From Lepidurus packardi (lineage: Eukaryota > Arthropoda > Branchiopoda > Notostraca > Triopsidae): a stretch of DNA of 64,000 nt. The stretch covers positions 496,001 through 560,000 of the forward strand of contig JAKZAN010000007.1 of the NCBI GenBank assembly GCA_023053545.1. The letters run 5' to 3'. The notes below the pieces were generated by a model. It worked only from the letters and a program-made list of their open reading frames with translations, searched no databases and was not told the DNA's origin. This document shows positions 1 through 13,598 of the stretch, piece by piece; the stretch's first letter is position 1; each line of letters starts with the position of its first letter. The position numbers and the translations under genes are program-made.

Positions 1-954
1 GTAAGCAAGAAAAAATACGCAACAGGTATAGAACGCCTACGCCCAACTATCCTTTTGGGACGTCGCACGATTCATGGGCTCGCTCTGCGCATAGAGAGTG
101 GGATTGAAAGCCACTGTCTTTCACTTTCCGAAAACCAATAAATGGACTTGAGATACAGGAGCTTTTCAACCAGAAAATCCTTACGTTTATATGTTTTCAT
201 GCATACCCAACGTGCGGATCCTTACTCAACCGGGATTCTGTCGTTAACTGCGTTTTGGAATAAGACTGAGGGTCTTTATAAAACCACAAGACCACAGCCT
301 TGATTGAGCATTGGAATGTGTGGCTAGGGGCCTGACTAAGCTTCAGAATCGGGAACTCCAATACATTTTCGAGTTCCTGAGCGCTTTAACGGACCCTTCA
401 ACATGCTTAAAATGTCAAGTTGAGCTACACTGAAGCATATTCCGAATTTCTAAAATTAGTCGTACATACCGTATTCTGCGATGCATGTTTTGAAAGTCTT
501 TCGTTGTTCTCCCGTGAGTTTACCTACAACCTATTCTCCGTTCTCTTTTCGTCTTGCTTTAGTCCCTTTTCTCTCTGTTTGTGTGCACTTCCTCTTGCAC
601 AGCATCCATTTTGAAATTCTACATAGGATCACATAGGCATCACTTCCCATCCGGTAGAAGTCAGGCAAGTTCCAAATGAGACCCCAGCAGCCATTAATTA
701 ACGTCTGCACTCCTGACCTGTGCGCACAGAAAGCGTTCCAGGAAGTTTTCAGGGGTTCGCCTTTTGCTTTAGCTCTAATCTCTCGTTCATGTGTTTGACC
801 TTGTTTTCGATTTTTGGGGACGCACAATTAACGGTACCTTATCTGGCGACTACACATATGTTCCCAAGTCTGACTACCCCTTTTAAAATGTGCCAATGTC
901 TTGTATCAAGGCCTGTTTCGGGAGAAAAAGGAGGTGACCATATATCAAGCCATA
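1..954. other. No recognisable gene
   Basis: I see only short chance open frames here, none with a recognisable motif or plausible splice structure. The stretch ends at the TA dinucleotide that forms the left target site of the Tigger-like transposon. Confidence 0.5.
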
Positions 955-956
955 TA

Positions 957-3108
957 CAGTGGAACTCGCTTAAGTTCATGGGCTCGGGACAGACCAGTAA
1001 GTATGACGTTAAGCGAGATAGGATGTTAGCCGAGGTGGGTGTTTTTCACAACCAGAAATACTGACGAGGAAAAAAAAACAATAATAGATATTCAGACGCG
1101 TGTATTAAGTATACAGTATCATTAATATAAATTTAATAAGTTTTCTTAACGTAGACAGAAGTTACAGTATTTTGCTTTAAAAGTTATTTCTTTAAGAAAA
1201 AGTCTGTTATTGATCTTTGTTTAGCCTTCTTTATGCTGTGAACGTCCAGGTCAGCTCTCAAATCGTATAGTCTCTCATACGGGGTGAAACCGGTAACTTC
1301 AGCGTATCGACGAATAGTATGTATCGCCTCGATTACAGCCATCAACGGTGGAGGTGGCAGAGGTTCATCGTCGTTTACGTCTTCATCGTCGTTCCCTGTG
1401 ACCGACACGGCAATAGGCTCGAATTCTTCGCTCTCTGTTGGGAGCTTTTCGTCAATAGCGACAAAGAGATTGAACTCGGTCATGTCCATGTATTCCAAAG
1501 TGTTGACTTCCGAGGCATTCGGCAAGACGTTGGCGATGCCAGCTTCTTCATTCTGCAAGTCCTTCGTTATTCCAGAATGACGGAAACAGTTAGCAATGGT
1601 TGTCGCACTAGTTTTGCGCCAAGCTTCCCGTACCATGTGAAGAGCTTCTAGAAGCGATATTTTCGAGCCAGCTCCGCAGCTCGTGTGCCAGTTTCATTAT
1701 CCATGATCGAAACCAGCTGTCGCAGAATAAGTGATCTATACTGTCGCTTGAAGCAAGCAATGACGCCTTGGTCCATAGGTTGAATTACGGATGTTGTGTT
1801 AGGTGGCAAGAAAAGAAGCTTCACATTTGTGAGGCGAAGATTGTTCGTGTGTCCCGTACAGTTATCGCACAGCAAAAGTATTTTGCGCTTCTCGAGTCTC
1901 ATTTTGCGGTCAACCTTACCGAGCCATTCTTCCCATAAAACCGAAGTCATCCACGCATTGCTGTTTGCTTCATATAAAACGGGCAGGTGTTTTATACCTT
2001 TGAAACATCGCGGCTTTTTGCTTTTCCCTATTATGAGCGGCTCCAGTTTATCGGATCCGTCCATATTTGCAGCCAGCAGTAAAGTTATACGCTCTTTGGA
2101 TATTTTAGCTCCCGAAACTTTTAATCCCTTAAAAGTTAGTGTTCCATCCGGAATCGCCTTCCAGTAGAGACCAGTTTCATCAGCGTTGTAAATATCGCGT
2201 GGTTTATAATCTTTGATCAGGTCGGGCAGAACATCTTTTACCCATCTTTCTGCAACCACGTCGTCGGCATCTTGCTTTTCTCCATGCTGTTTCTTGAATA
2301 CGATGTTGTTCCTTTTCTTCCACCGATCGAGCCATCCAGTTGTTGCGACAAAGTCATCTACACCAAGATCTTTTGCGAGTTGTTCGGCTTTTTCCTTTAA
2401 AAGCGGTCCGTTAATAGGTAGCTGCCTGCTTCGAGCCTGGCTGAACCATCGCAGCAAAGATTCTTCTACATCTTCCGATTTTCCAGTTCTTTTGCGCTTC
2501 CGGTTTGGATTGGAGTTATTCCGCCAGTCTTCCAAAATGTTTTCCTTGTTCTTGCGTATTTTTGAAATCACTCCTTGATCAACACCAAACCTTTTCGCAA
2601 TTGACACTTGGGTATCGTTTTTATCCAAAAGGGATATAACTTCTACACGTTGCGCTAATGTTAAAGTTTTACACTTCTGCTTAGACATTTTACTGTCTCC
2701 CTTACTAGAGAACTACTGTTAAGAATATCGAAAAAGACAGAACTGTTGTAACAGGTGAAAGTTTGTAAGAGGTGAAAGGTTAGCCTTGTTATGAAATACA
2801 TTTTTTTAATGAGCTTCCGAAAGCGCTTCCTGGAATAGGTCATTTCATCGTCCCACTTTTTAGGATGTTTTCTTAGGATTTCTGTTGCGCATGACGGTCG
2901 GATGTTAACCGAACGTACTTATCATTGTAAGATACCCGATGGGGAATGACAACAGTATGAAGAAAACCCAAGTTATGACGTTAAGAGAGTCGATGTAAAA
3001 CGAGTCTATTTCCATTGAATTTCAATGGGAATGAAATGGGACTTGACTGAAGATTGACATTAAGCGAGTTATGACGCTAAGCGAGTGGAAGTTACGTGGA
3101 CTCCACTG
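957..3108 (-). mobile_element. Tigger/pogo-like DNA transposon, near full length
   Basis: The element is 2,152 bp, bounded by TA on each side (955-956 and 3109-3110), as expected for Tc1/mariner-superfamily insertion. Both ends begin CAGTGGA reading inward, so the termini are inverted. Beyond the outer tip the match is patchy. Both ends also carry subterminal copies of a motif like ATGACGTTAAGCGAG (near 1003-1017, 2974-2988, and twice within 3053-3085), which could be transposase-binding repeats. Inside is one minus-strand transposase frame, broken once. Length, TA duplication, HTH plus CENP-B domain and DDD catalytic core all fit the Tigger branch of pogo elements. The good preservation suggests a fairly recent insertion (inference). 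Confidence 0.85.
1184..2688 (-). pseudogene. Tigger-like transposase, single frameshift
   Basis: The main frame (2688 to 1648, 346 residues) starts MSKQKCKTLTLAQRVEV. It holds a psq-type helix-turn-helix (about 8-50) and a CENP-B-type DNA-binding domain (about 85-130). The catalytic aspartates lie in NADETGLYW, LLCDNCTGHT and PMDQGVI, so the DDD triad is intact. The frame stops just after ARKYRF. A second frame continues the protein from just before MVREAWRK (about 1636) to 1184 and ends in an acidic tail. The join is consistent with one missing base in a short A run near 1660, either real decay or a sequence error. If the latter, the element could be autonomous. Family calls are from motif recognition. 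Confidence 0.85.
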
Positions 3109-3110
3109 TA

Positions 3111-4295
3111 CTTCGGATGGATTGCCAACCTTGTCCACCACAGCACGGCACGAGCATTTTCATTTTTAAAGTGCTATAAAAGTGGTTGAAAAAAGTCTTG
3201 CGTGACACAGTGAATCAGGCGCTATTTCTGTTTGCTGAATAAAAGTCGCATTGAGCATTCTTGTCCGTGTCCCTCCCACGCGAGCTTTTATGTTCGCATT
3301 TCGCTTTGGCAAACAATGGGGAAACAAGGGACAAACCGTGTTTCTCTCTATCTGAGGTTCTAATCTGGCTATAGCATTGATGCACTTTTACATATTAAAC
3401 CTTTCTTTTTCCTCCCTGGAGATACAGACAAAAGTGTATAAAAAAAGTAACAAACGAAAATAAAGAGTCAACACCTGGAGCATCTATTGCATGCAGCCAG
3501 TCCATTTGGTTAGGGTATCGTTAGAGCAAAAGTTGGAGGTTTTCACATATAGCCAGCCATGTTACTTCGTGTGATGATAGTTTAAAGCTTAAAAACTGGT
3601 TTGCCTGAAATGAAGACTACTTCTCTACCTTTAGCCCAGGCCCAGGGCCAAGGTCTCGTCTGTATATTAATGATGCTTGCCGAATAACATCCTGCAACGG
3701 ATAAACTGTCCTGAAGCAATCTCATCTTCCTATGAGGTTCGCCTACCTTCTCACTTTTCCTCGGGCAATTAGCTATTTAGTACTGATACAATTGAGTGTA
3801 CATGAGCATTTTCGCGCTTCCAGTACATGTTCATTGAGTGGAATATGTTAAGCTTGGAGCCCGAGAAAAAAAGAACAAGGAAAAAAGGAAATGAACCGCA
3901 ATCTGTGTATTTCCTACAAGGTTTACAGAGCTGAACGTCAAGTGTGAAGGTAGCGAAAGTTTGCTATGCTAGGTTGGTAATGAACTTGGACAAAGAACAA
4001 GGACCGCAACTTGTGATTTCGGAAATGTTAGCTCATCTAGGTTGTTCGTCAGCCATATGGCGCTCTTAGTAACGCGTCTTGGTTGCCTCTCAACTTATCC
4101 TGTAGAGCACATTGCCCTTGTCCTTTATTCGCTACATACATTCGTATTTTTTTAAAATATATAGCTATACAACCCAAACATAGCTGTGTCATGTTATTCT
4201 TTTGTTAGGTTACTTTTGATTTTAACTTCCTTAATCGTAACCGAGGTACGGGAAACTGATGATCTATTTTACCAATTTTCCTCTCTTTTGTATAG
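3111..4295. other. Non-coding stretch upstream of the CRACD-like gene
   Basis: No coding exon is supported. It probably contains the promoter and 5' non-coding exon of the downstream gene, because a strong pyrimidine-rich splice acceptor ends at 4295, directly before the exon that carries the start codon. Confidence 0.35.
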
Positions 4296-4411
4296 GACAA
4301 GTCTCTGGTGTGTGTACCTATGACGTATGCTAGAAGGAGTCCAAACTCATCCATGTCCTCGTGACTTGGCTTTATTCTGGCTTAGTGATATTTGCGCATA
4401 CCCTCCTCGTA

Positions 4412-7400
4412 ATGTCCGGTCAGAGACAAGTAGCAGCCTCCAAAGCGAGAACCATGCCGTCAGATGCGGTTCCAGTGACAGAATTCTCAACAGGTAAGGG
4501 TGTGTTTTTTATGTTCTCTAGCGCATATGATATGTTACGTTAACCTCAAACAGAACATAAAGCATAGTATGTTTTGTTACGAGCAAAAAAAAAAAGAAAA
4601 AGGAAGAGCAGTGACGTCAGTATGAATAATTTGGAGATCAGTTAACTAGTTAAGGATTTCCTTATCCACGATAAGATATGCCGAGTAGTTTCATATGGGC
4701 CAGCTCTTGTTCTGTCTTTCTTTGCGTCGTTATGCTAGAATATTGATCTTTTTTGCAGCGCATTTCGTTTCAAGCTCATGTGCACAATCTTATTAGTGAG
4801 GATGTGGATTATATAACCGTCAGTGCATTTGTCACGCTAATGTGATCGACCCACAGCTTATAATTCAGTTGCTACAACCTCGAGAATGGAGAAACAAGAG
4901 TACTCGTCCGAGTCTAGTGAGTTTGGGTCAGCGTTTCTTAACCGAACAGGAAAAAGTGAGGTTCTTCATCAAGCTTCATGACTTTTTCTTTATCTCTCGG
5001 CAGATCCCAAACGGAAACGTTTTCGACCGTGGAATGGACTTCGCCGTATGTTTCGTCGCAAGTCTCGTTCGGAAGGGGCATCATCATCTTCTGGGATGGC
5101 TTCAGCTTCAGCTCCCGAGGGACTCTTGGTGGAAACCAAGCGGAGGGGTCAAGGATCAGGATTAGTTACAACATGCATACGAAGTCGATCAACGAGCGTC
5201 CTACTGGCTTCCGGTTCCCCGGAGAATAAGAGGAGGTAAACTCATCATAGCATACTCTCTTGTTCAGCGAGTAACATTATCGTCCGGGTTAATCCTAGTC
5301 ATTAAACCCCCCAAAATCTCACCATTATTTCCATCCAGATTACATTCTGATGCCGATCATTCACCCACGAGTCCCACTGTTTCAGCAGCATATAGCGCAG
5401 GGTTAAGTGTGTCCCACGACTCGGTATTTAGCCCGGAGCCTTCAGTTGTGTCTCGAGAGCATTTAGACAGTTCAGCCTCTTCTTCATCTGCTAGGCATTT
5501 AGTCATGAAAGGAGTTCAGGTAGAAATAAAAAAATATAAAAAAAACTTCGTGGCTATCATTCTTTTTTTGCGAAGGCCGAGTTACGCTCAGCACTAAAAC
5601 AGCGTCGTGCGGCTGACACAAGCGAAGAAGATTTGGGATTACCGCACAGTCCGTGCACGTCACCCATGTCTACCGAATTACATGTGTCTTCCTATCGAGT
5701 AAGTTCGTTTTTATTACTAGCCGTGAAACGAGTGAAACAGCGTTTTAGTTTCCGGAATGAGAAAGGGGTGCAACTGTCTCAATCATTTGTAGCTTGTAGA
5801 TTTGCATAGCATACTGCAAGCTCACTTCAAACTTTAATGAGCAAGTTTGAAAACCTGATCAAGTCTTTAGCTTTATGTGTTTGTTTCCCGTCTGTCTAGC
5901 GTGGCACTTTGATTATTTTTTAAGGGATTTGAGTTCTTTTTCCTGTTCCTTTTGGTTATTTAGTTTTGTTGCGTTCTGGCGGACTGGGTTGCCATTGCGT
6001 TTATTCCGGTCTATGGCTTGGTAACGGAGCATGATAAGAAAGGCAAGTTCAATCGCCCAAACAGGTGGTCCAGGAAAAACAAGTGACGCTTCTTGACTTT
6101 GGCAATGTTAGTAGCGTTGGAGCATTTGGACAGGGCCAAGCACTCTGCTGTGTTGTTATTACAAGTCTGTTTGGGCTGAATAGTTTATTTTAACGAGAAA
6201 AATTGGGACAAAAGGGTTCAAGTTTAATCCTAATCAGCGCAGTGTCATTGTTTAATCCGTGATTCAATTGCTAATCATGTCTCGTTTTTTTGCCTGTCAT
6301 CCAGGGTGCAAACAGTGTGTCCCAGAGTACGGGAAGTAATGGATCTTTCTTCAGCATGGGGAGTTTTGAACTTGAAGAGGTAAGGCTTTTGATAAAGCAG
6401 AAAATGTAGTTTATGCAAACAAGTTTGCAGATTCCTACTTCAGTTTACCAAGGTCTAAAATAGCACGCAGCTGAAGTGAATTACGTGTCATTCCAAACGT
6501 GGCCAATTTGGGTCATGTTTAATGAAGTCTTTGCGTGTAATTGGATTCAAACTTAAACTGAGAAGAATTGTGATTTCAAAGAGGCTGTTCAACTTTCCGT
6601 TTTGTAAAGAAATTAGGCTTTGACGGGGGCGTGACCATATGCCGTGTCATTTCCTTCAACGTGAGCGCAGTTTACATTCTTTAGGCAGATAAGTAACTTA
6701 GAACACGATTCATGCTCTACTATCTTTCTTGCTGTGGGGCAATAACTCCTCAATTAAGCATTCCCTAAGCCCAAGAAAACGAAGTCTTGATTCTGGGAGG
6801 CCGCCGTAAATACCTTGGCGTGCTGTCAGGTTAAATTCATAAATGGTTTACTTTTCCACTACGGAGATTAGAAAACTTGTCTACGCTATGCAACGTTTAT
6901 ATTGAGTACGTGATGCAATCTTCAATTGAGGCCATGTACCCAAGTTTTCGTAAGATAGCTTTGTTTTTTCATCAAGAGCGGTACTTCGTGGCCACTTGTT
7001 TCGCATGGTGTTGTATTTAGGTAAAACGTCAGCTGGCGTCGTTTTCTTATCAAAACTCTGTTCCTCGAACATCATCAGTCGTTACCATCACGCATAGAAT
7101 CAAAACCAAAAAAAAAAGTTGCATTCAGTACATCTTGTGTGCTCATGAGGTGGCTTTGCAGCTGGTGTACTTTTCTGTTGCCGAGGAGGATAAAAGCAAT
7201 TTTTTCTCGACACCGTTTTTAAGTAGCATTCATGCTGAACAAAACAGACCGTTTTTCTTTCCCACTATAGTTTCTTTTATATATATTTTTTAGAGGCATT
7301 ACTCTCGCCGTGCAATTTCCCATGTCGCATGGTACGAACTTGTAGTATAGAAAGTCCTCAAACAATGTATAGTCAATTCGGTTTATTTACCATTTATCCT

Positions 7401-10400
7401 TAATTCTGTGAAAAAGGGAAAATGTATTCAGTTATTTTTATGTTAGGATGCAAATATGGACTTTGTATTAATTAAAAATAACTTCGGGAATAATTGTAGG
7501 ATGCATTGGCCGTGAGCGGCACCGATCCTAACCGCACCACTACCAAGATGGTCCGACCTATAGGAGACAATGGTAAGCGCTTTACCGTTATAGTTGTAGA
7601 TACATCTACCGCTCCTGTTTAAAACAATGCAAAAAAAAAAAAACAAGAAAAAAAACTATTTTTCATTGTTTTGGTGACGGTTTGTAGTAACACGTAACAG
7701 GTTTCTATTTAGATATTACCCAACTTGAACCCTTTTTCTGCTGTGAAAAGCTATTGAGAACGCTTTGGCACCCACGTTTACATTCGACTTTCCCCTTTGC
7801 TCATGGTTGCATGTAAAAGGTGTTTACAAACATTAAAAAAGGGATAAAAAAAAAAACTGCTACTTTTCCAGCGTTCATTCTAATTCATAGGAAAGGGTTT
7901 GAGGAAGAAGTGACATAGGCATAGTGCAGACATAACCCTAAATGAAGTCATACACTTTCTCGTTTTACAGCTGTTGCACACCATCTTAGATGTTTGGGTT
8001 CTTAGATTCTGGACTGATTTCTCGTGTGGCTGACTTACTCTTTTGATTTTCGCATTTTGCACGAAGGTATTAATTAAAGTCCCCCCCCCTTTCGTAGATT
8101 GGGATATGGAATCGGTGCCACTTAGCCATAGCGCAGCTCGACATAAAATGGCTGTACGCCCGAAGAAAACCCGGGGAGCGTCACGAACACGGCAGCCACA
8201 GGTAATTAACGAGCATTTGACCTAGTTTGCCAACTAATTTGAGGATTTCGTTGAACCAGCTGGCAAATTTGCCCTCAACTCCTGAAGACATTGAGTATGC
8301 CAGTGCAGAACGGTTACACAGTCCAATTCTTCCAGATTTGGGTAAGTGTGTTTTGGTCGTATGTGAGGTCTAACCCTTGACAAGAAGTAACCATGAAGGG
8401 GGTGGGTCCTCTTTTTTCTAGATCATTCGCTCTCGGATTTAACGCCAGCAGTTCCTGTTCCGGTTACCACGAGTAAATCGAAAACGTCGCCAACGTCAAC
8501 GCCGTTTAAGGAGTCCAAAGTACGGTCAATGTCGTTGTCGCGAGCTGAGCAGCAGGCGTCAGATTCCTCCACCAAGAGCTCGACTTCATCGGGGTCTGCA
8601 GCAGCAGCCAAACTTGCCCGGAGCAAGTCTAGTGCTGATCGGAAGACTTCGCATGAAGGTATTGGAACGTTTTGGCGTTTGCATCGCAACAAGGATAAAA
8701 ATAAAGCAGGCGCAGCTAACTCAGCCGTTAGCCCGAATCCATCTGAAAAAGACAGCAGGGGCGGCAGTCCACAGACTAGTAATAATAAAGAAGTCAAAAG
8801 AAAGGAGCTGCGGAAGATTAAACGGGACCGAGAAGAGAAGAAGAAATTAAAGGAAAACCAACAGGCCGCTTTAGCGGCAAACGGAGACGGTTCACTCCCA
8901 GTAGAAGACCCCTTAATCGAAGACTCACAGCCTGTACCTGCTTTCTTTTCACGTTTGTTTGGGTCCCGGAGAAGCAGTCGTAAGAAGAAAGAAGAAACAG
9001 CAACCGTCACCGAGGATTCTAACGACCCTGAAAGGGGTGGATTTTTCTCCGAACTTCTAGACCCCAAACCCTCCCCCAAAGGCGAAGAGAAAAAAACTAA
9101 CATGGATCATCATACCGAGCTGGAACAAGAGGCTGCTTTGTCTTCTAGCGGAGAAGACAAAGGCTACGAGTCGCTTGTAATCACGCCGGATATGCTATTA
9201 CGAACACAGTCTGGTCGCTTCGCCAAGCCAATTGAAAATTGGGATCCAGCCACCGAAGGAGGGAGTTTAGCATTGGAAGTGCAGTCCGTGCCAAGTCCTG
9301 TTTCAAGTGCCCCGCCTAGGTTTAGTGCTCCCCAACATCAAAAACGAGTCGTTTCGGACCGATCTCGTCGACTTTCGAACGAAAGGACATCGGAGGAAAC
9401 GGGATTGAATTGTAATATTCGTTACAAGTCATCGGATTCGCATGTGGACACCCGGCCCAAATTGAATATCGCCGGCTTATCACCGTATCAGCGTCGAGTT
9501 GCCCGGATTGGCAATGAGTTGGAAATCTCCGACGACGAAATGCCGTCAGAGGATTTCACAACAGCTTCCACACGTCATGTGGGCTCGAGTACCTTTGTCA
9601 CACCTTCGCGTCCACCACGTCGGGCCCATAGTTTTCGTCAGGAGGAGTTGCCAGCTGACGAAAACGAGGAAGATAACCTGACAAGTCTACCAGTAGACCT
9701 TCACAAGGACTTCATTTTAAAAAAGAGTCCACCTTACGATGAGAAAAGTAGTGCTCGTTCCTCAGCCAGCTCTTCGGAGATTCAACGATCACTAGAGACC
9801 CTCAAGTGGTCCAGTGAAGGGTTGAAGAAAACCATCGATAGCTTACATCCTTGCTTGAGTAGATCGTCGGAGCAATTAGGATTTTCAGATGACAGCACCA
9901 AACGGTCAGCCGAAAGTATGAGCACGGGCTCAAGCTCGTTAAATATTTCAGAAACGGACCTAGAACCTATGACTCCCGCGAGTTCCACCGCCGCGACCAG
10001 CGGAGAAAGTTTGGATAAATCCAGTTTGGGTTTATCGGGATGTAAGTCCACAGAGTGTGTCAGCTTGAACGGGTCTGAAACCGAAAAAGAGTCGCCCAGC
10101 CCGGCAGTGTGGATGGAAACCCCTTTTCTTGTTTTAATACCAGAACACGAGAAAAGCGAATTATTCAGACGTGATGAATGCAGCTCGCCGGCCCGCGACG
10201 TCGGGGCACAACACACCAGAACAACAGACGTCAGTGCCGGCGAGGAATTCGATACAGAAAACATGAACGCTCAGCCTTCTCCGCCCCAAATTAGATTTCG
10301 TATCATACCTAAGCCTTACGAACCTGCCAGTGCGCTGGGCAAACCTAATCCTAGCAGTATGAGTGACAACAACAAAGCCAATACAAGGGTGAGTTCCCAG

Positions 10401-12098
10401 CCCATCACCCTAGCTACGAGAGAAACGTCAGCCATAGCTGCACCTGCGAGCCCCGAGTTTCTTCACGTTCAGCTCCAAAAGATTGAGCTCAGAAGCACTT
10501 CCACTAATGTTATTTTCGAGACGGAGAAGGTTTCCACCGTTCAGAGGGGCATCAGTTCGAATGAAGGGATTACTAAGCAACCTTTGAAACCTGCCTTGAC
10601 AACGACCGTTGGAACAATGAATAGTAATGTCAACAATGAAAAGCCTGTCTTTGCCGTGTCGGTGAGCGTTCGAAATCCGCCAGGATTTTGCTTACGCTCC
10701 TTAAGCACGCCAGATAATAGCTTGGTGCGCTGTACAACAACTTCAGGAGCTGTTCGGCCATTACTGTCACCAACCAACAAAACTGCGCCATTCGATCCGG
10801 CTATTCACGAAGCGAACAACCTTGTTCTTCGTAAAAAGGACCCAAGCGAGAGTAAAATACTCTCTGTGTCGAAAAGTTTATCGTTTGACTACAGCGAGGC
10901 TTCAAAGGCTAAGTTAGGAGCCAAACCATGGGCCTCTGACAATTCTGGAGTCGACCTCGAATTTGTGACGGATAAAGTAGTGGAAATCATAGACGAGCAG
11001 CCGGCCACGGAAGTGGTTTTGAGGAAGAGGAAAGAGTCGCGTCCAAATCTTCCCCTTTCACAGCAACCACCTGGCAACGACGACGGGTCAGAATTGATGA
11101 AAGTCTTCGCTCGGAGGTCCTTGAAGATGAAAGAAGCTGAGTCGGAAGAAGGGGCTGTTACTACACCCACTCTAGACGCGAAACATAGTACCGATTTTGA
11201 AGAGACTGTGAAAAAAAATGAGGCTTCCTTCCTCCCCGTAGCCAAGCCACCCATGATCAAAGTCAATAGTGTATTCAAGGAACCGCCAACTTGCGCGGCG
11301 AGTACTTTAACCCCAGAAGCAGAAGCCGAATCCATGACTACGATGGAAATGAGCTCAAAAGTCCCAAGACTTTCGCGCGCGGGGAGTCGACAACAACCTG
11401 GCTCTCTTACAACTCATTCTGACATTCTTTCCGAGCAACAGATTTTGATTGTAGAGACACCTCCCCCTGCCATTCCCATGAGCTCCCCCAAACAAGGCTC
11501 AAGTGGATGTGCGGCGGACCAAGCACCTTTATCACTAGTGCCACGTCTGTTCGCTGAGAAAGTTCGTAGTCGGGGAAATGCTCATCGCATTGCCAGCTCT
11601 AGTTCTCAAGATGTTACAATGATAGCCGATATCCCTGCCATGACAAGCAGCTGTAGTCCGGGCCATGTTTCCAGTGAGCATATAATGACATCGACAAGCT
11701 GGGAACAAATTGCTCGTCAAACGCAGGACCAGCAAGTGACAAAGCCGACGATGCCTATTTTAGCCGAACCCACGATCTGCATTCTCGAAGAAGATTCTGT
11801 GGATACTGTAAGCGATAATGGTACAAGCGAAACGGCGTGGAAGAAACAGAGTCCCAAGCCGAGGATTTCCCGTCTGAAGTTGAGCATAGCTAACGATTTT
11901 TCCATTCCTACTGTCACAGAAGTCGCTGAAGAAAGAGCGGAAGTAAGAATATGATTGGTTTGTCGGATTTCTCAAGACATACTTTGTTATTGTTAATAAA
12001 TCATTCTCTTTGTCTTGCAGATTAGCCGACCGGTAGTTCCTAGGCAATCCAAAGTTCTTGACATGGTCAATAGCTTCCAACGCCTACAAGTGACATGA
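4412..12098 (+). CDS. CRACD-like (KIAA1211 family) disordered protein
   Basis: Ten phase-compatible exons: 4412-4493, 5004-5235, 5339-5519, 5576-5698, 6305-6379, 7500-7572, 8098-8201, 8260-8341, 8422-11942 and 12021-12098, giving 1,516 residues. The start is the first in-frame ATG after a strong 5'UTR acceptor at 4295. Three blocks match the conserved N-terminal region of vertebrate CRACD (DUF4592) as I know it: LSVSHDSVFSPE (exon 3), SEEDLGLPHSP (exon 4) and MESVPLSHSAARHKMAVRPKK (written here as MESVPLSH then AARHKMAVRPKK, exon 7). An early basic motif, RKRFRPWNGLRRMFRRKSRS, precedes them. The 3.5-kb exon 9 encodes a Ser/Pro/Thr/Glu-rich chain with no folded domain visible. The family regulates actin by inhibiting capping protein. 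That role here is inference, and no capping-protein interaction motif was confirmed. The gene converges on the membrane-protein gene at 13.6 kb. Confidence 0.7.
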
Positions 12099-12522
12099 TC
12101 GTTGGGATTATAATCAAGAACGTATTTTTCAGCCAAGTTTAAGAGCCTTGTTCGAATTTTCTAAAAACAAACAAAAGAATATGTAATTCTTGGGGTTTCT
12201 GCAAACTTGTCCTTTCTGTTACTTTTTGTTTCGTCCACTTTTTGTTAGCTTGGTGTTGGACCGTTGATTGCAACAAATTCCTGGGTGATAATGTGTTGAT
12301 ATTATACGCGCTTTTCTTCGTGTACATAGTCGTCAGCTATAAGACTAGCCAGCCTTGTTGATTCAGAGTGATTCAAAGTGACCGTCCATTGCATTGCTTA
12401 GGGAGCAAGATCCGATGTATTGCAAAAGAAAAAAGCTTTGCAAAAAAATTGCTTTCCCTTTTTGCACTACCCTTGATTTATATTTGTTATTGAGCTTCCA
12501 TGCAAATAGGGTAAAATCTAAT

Positions 12523-12528
12523 AATAAA
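12523..12528 (+). terminator. Polyadenylation signal AATAAA, CRACD-like gene
   Basis: A canonical AATAAA lies 425 bp past the stop codon at 12098. No earlier canonical copy is seen, so it probably sets the 3' end of this transcript. Confidence 0.45.
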
Positions 12529-12529
12529 A

Positions 12530-13598
12530 CAATTGTTCGTGAGTTATAGTTGTGCTGTTTCCCCAAAACTTTATTTTCTTCCCAGATTCAGACGACAAAA
12601 TTGACGTATAGTTTCATCAATAGGAAGGCGAAAAGCACACATTCGTGGACATAACCGTGACACTCCTACTATCTTTTTTTGTTTTTAGTTTTGGAAGATG
12701 GGAGGAAGAAGGGTCTGAACAATTACCGCTTCCAAGGTCAAGGAGAAAGCCTGTGCCATTGGCACGAGTTGGATACACGTTCGTTTCCTGAACCAGTGAA
12801 AGGCGAAGAACACGAGGGCAATAGCGACATATCCACGGTCCCGGAACGGAAATGATTGTTTTCGGATGCTGGGGAAGTCACTGAGGTCGCCGACGTGGAC
12901 GGTGTTGCACTTAGTATACAAGTCAGGCCTATTCAAAATGCCGTGGATTAATGTTACTTATAAGGAATTCTTGCCACGGCTGTACTATTGATGTAAGCGT
13001 ACCCTTGTTGCCGATCCTAGGTCTCTGATGTCTCTTAGGTCACCAACTGAGTCCTGAATAGGCGTTCTAGATACCCTAACGAGCCTATACTCGTGTTAAT
13101 TTTTTTTTTCGTTGCCTCACCAACTGTATTATTTTGCTTTTCTCTCTCCCCCCTTCCCACTGTCTGTCTCTCTCTCTTCCAATCTATACGTTTCATCTTA
13201 CCCATCGTATCCGAGCCATCGCAATAAGGTTAGGCTTCACTTTCTTTAAAAGCTCGCTTGTGTTTCAAACAATGCTTGTCTTCAAAAAATCCATCATATT
13301 GATCGCTGTCTCTCAAGTTGTCGTCCCTTTTTTCTGTTAGAGCAGCTACTATTTCTACATAAACTATTGTTTTGCATAAAGGATTGCTTGCCAAGAACCT
13401 CTATCATTCGCGATTCCGTATATAGCGTAATAAGACCTCATGGTAAATAGATGTAAGATTAATCACGGTGCATGATACTACCCACAGCTTGATAACAGAT
13501 GACCCTTTGGATCATTCGAAGCCTGTAAATTTCCACATTCGCGTGTGCCTTTCTACCCCGTTTTACCAGCAACCCTATTGTCAAGTAAATGTAAACAG
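12530..13598. other. Convergent intergenic region
   Basis: This lies between the 3' ends of the CRACD-like gene and the minus-strand membrane-protein gene. It includes pyrimidine-rich runs around 13100-13170. No gene is supported. The 3'UTR of the membrane-protein gene probably extends into it. Confidence 0.35.

Noticed and set aside
1284-2578. Plus-strand frames of 98-123 residues over the Tigger element
   Set aside because: They are antisense shadows of the transposase.
4842-5165. 107-residue frame starting at 4842 as a CRACD-like exon
   Set aside because: Exon 1 (ending 4493, phase 1) joins exon 2 (from 5004) directly in phase. The frame at 4842 reads exon 2 in the wrong frame and adds nothing recognisable.
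8423-11917. Minus-strand frames up to 226 residues across the CRACD-like large exon
   Set aside because: Antisense shadows of a Ser-rich coding exon. They lack motifs and splice structure.
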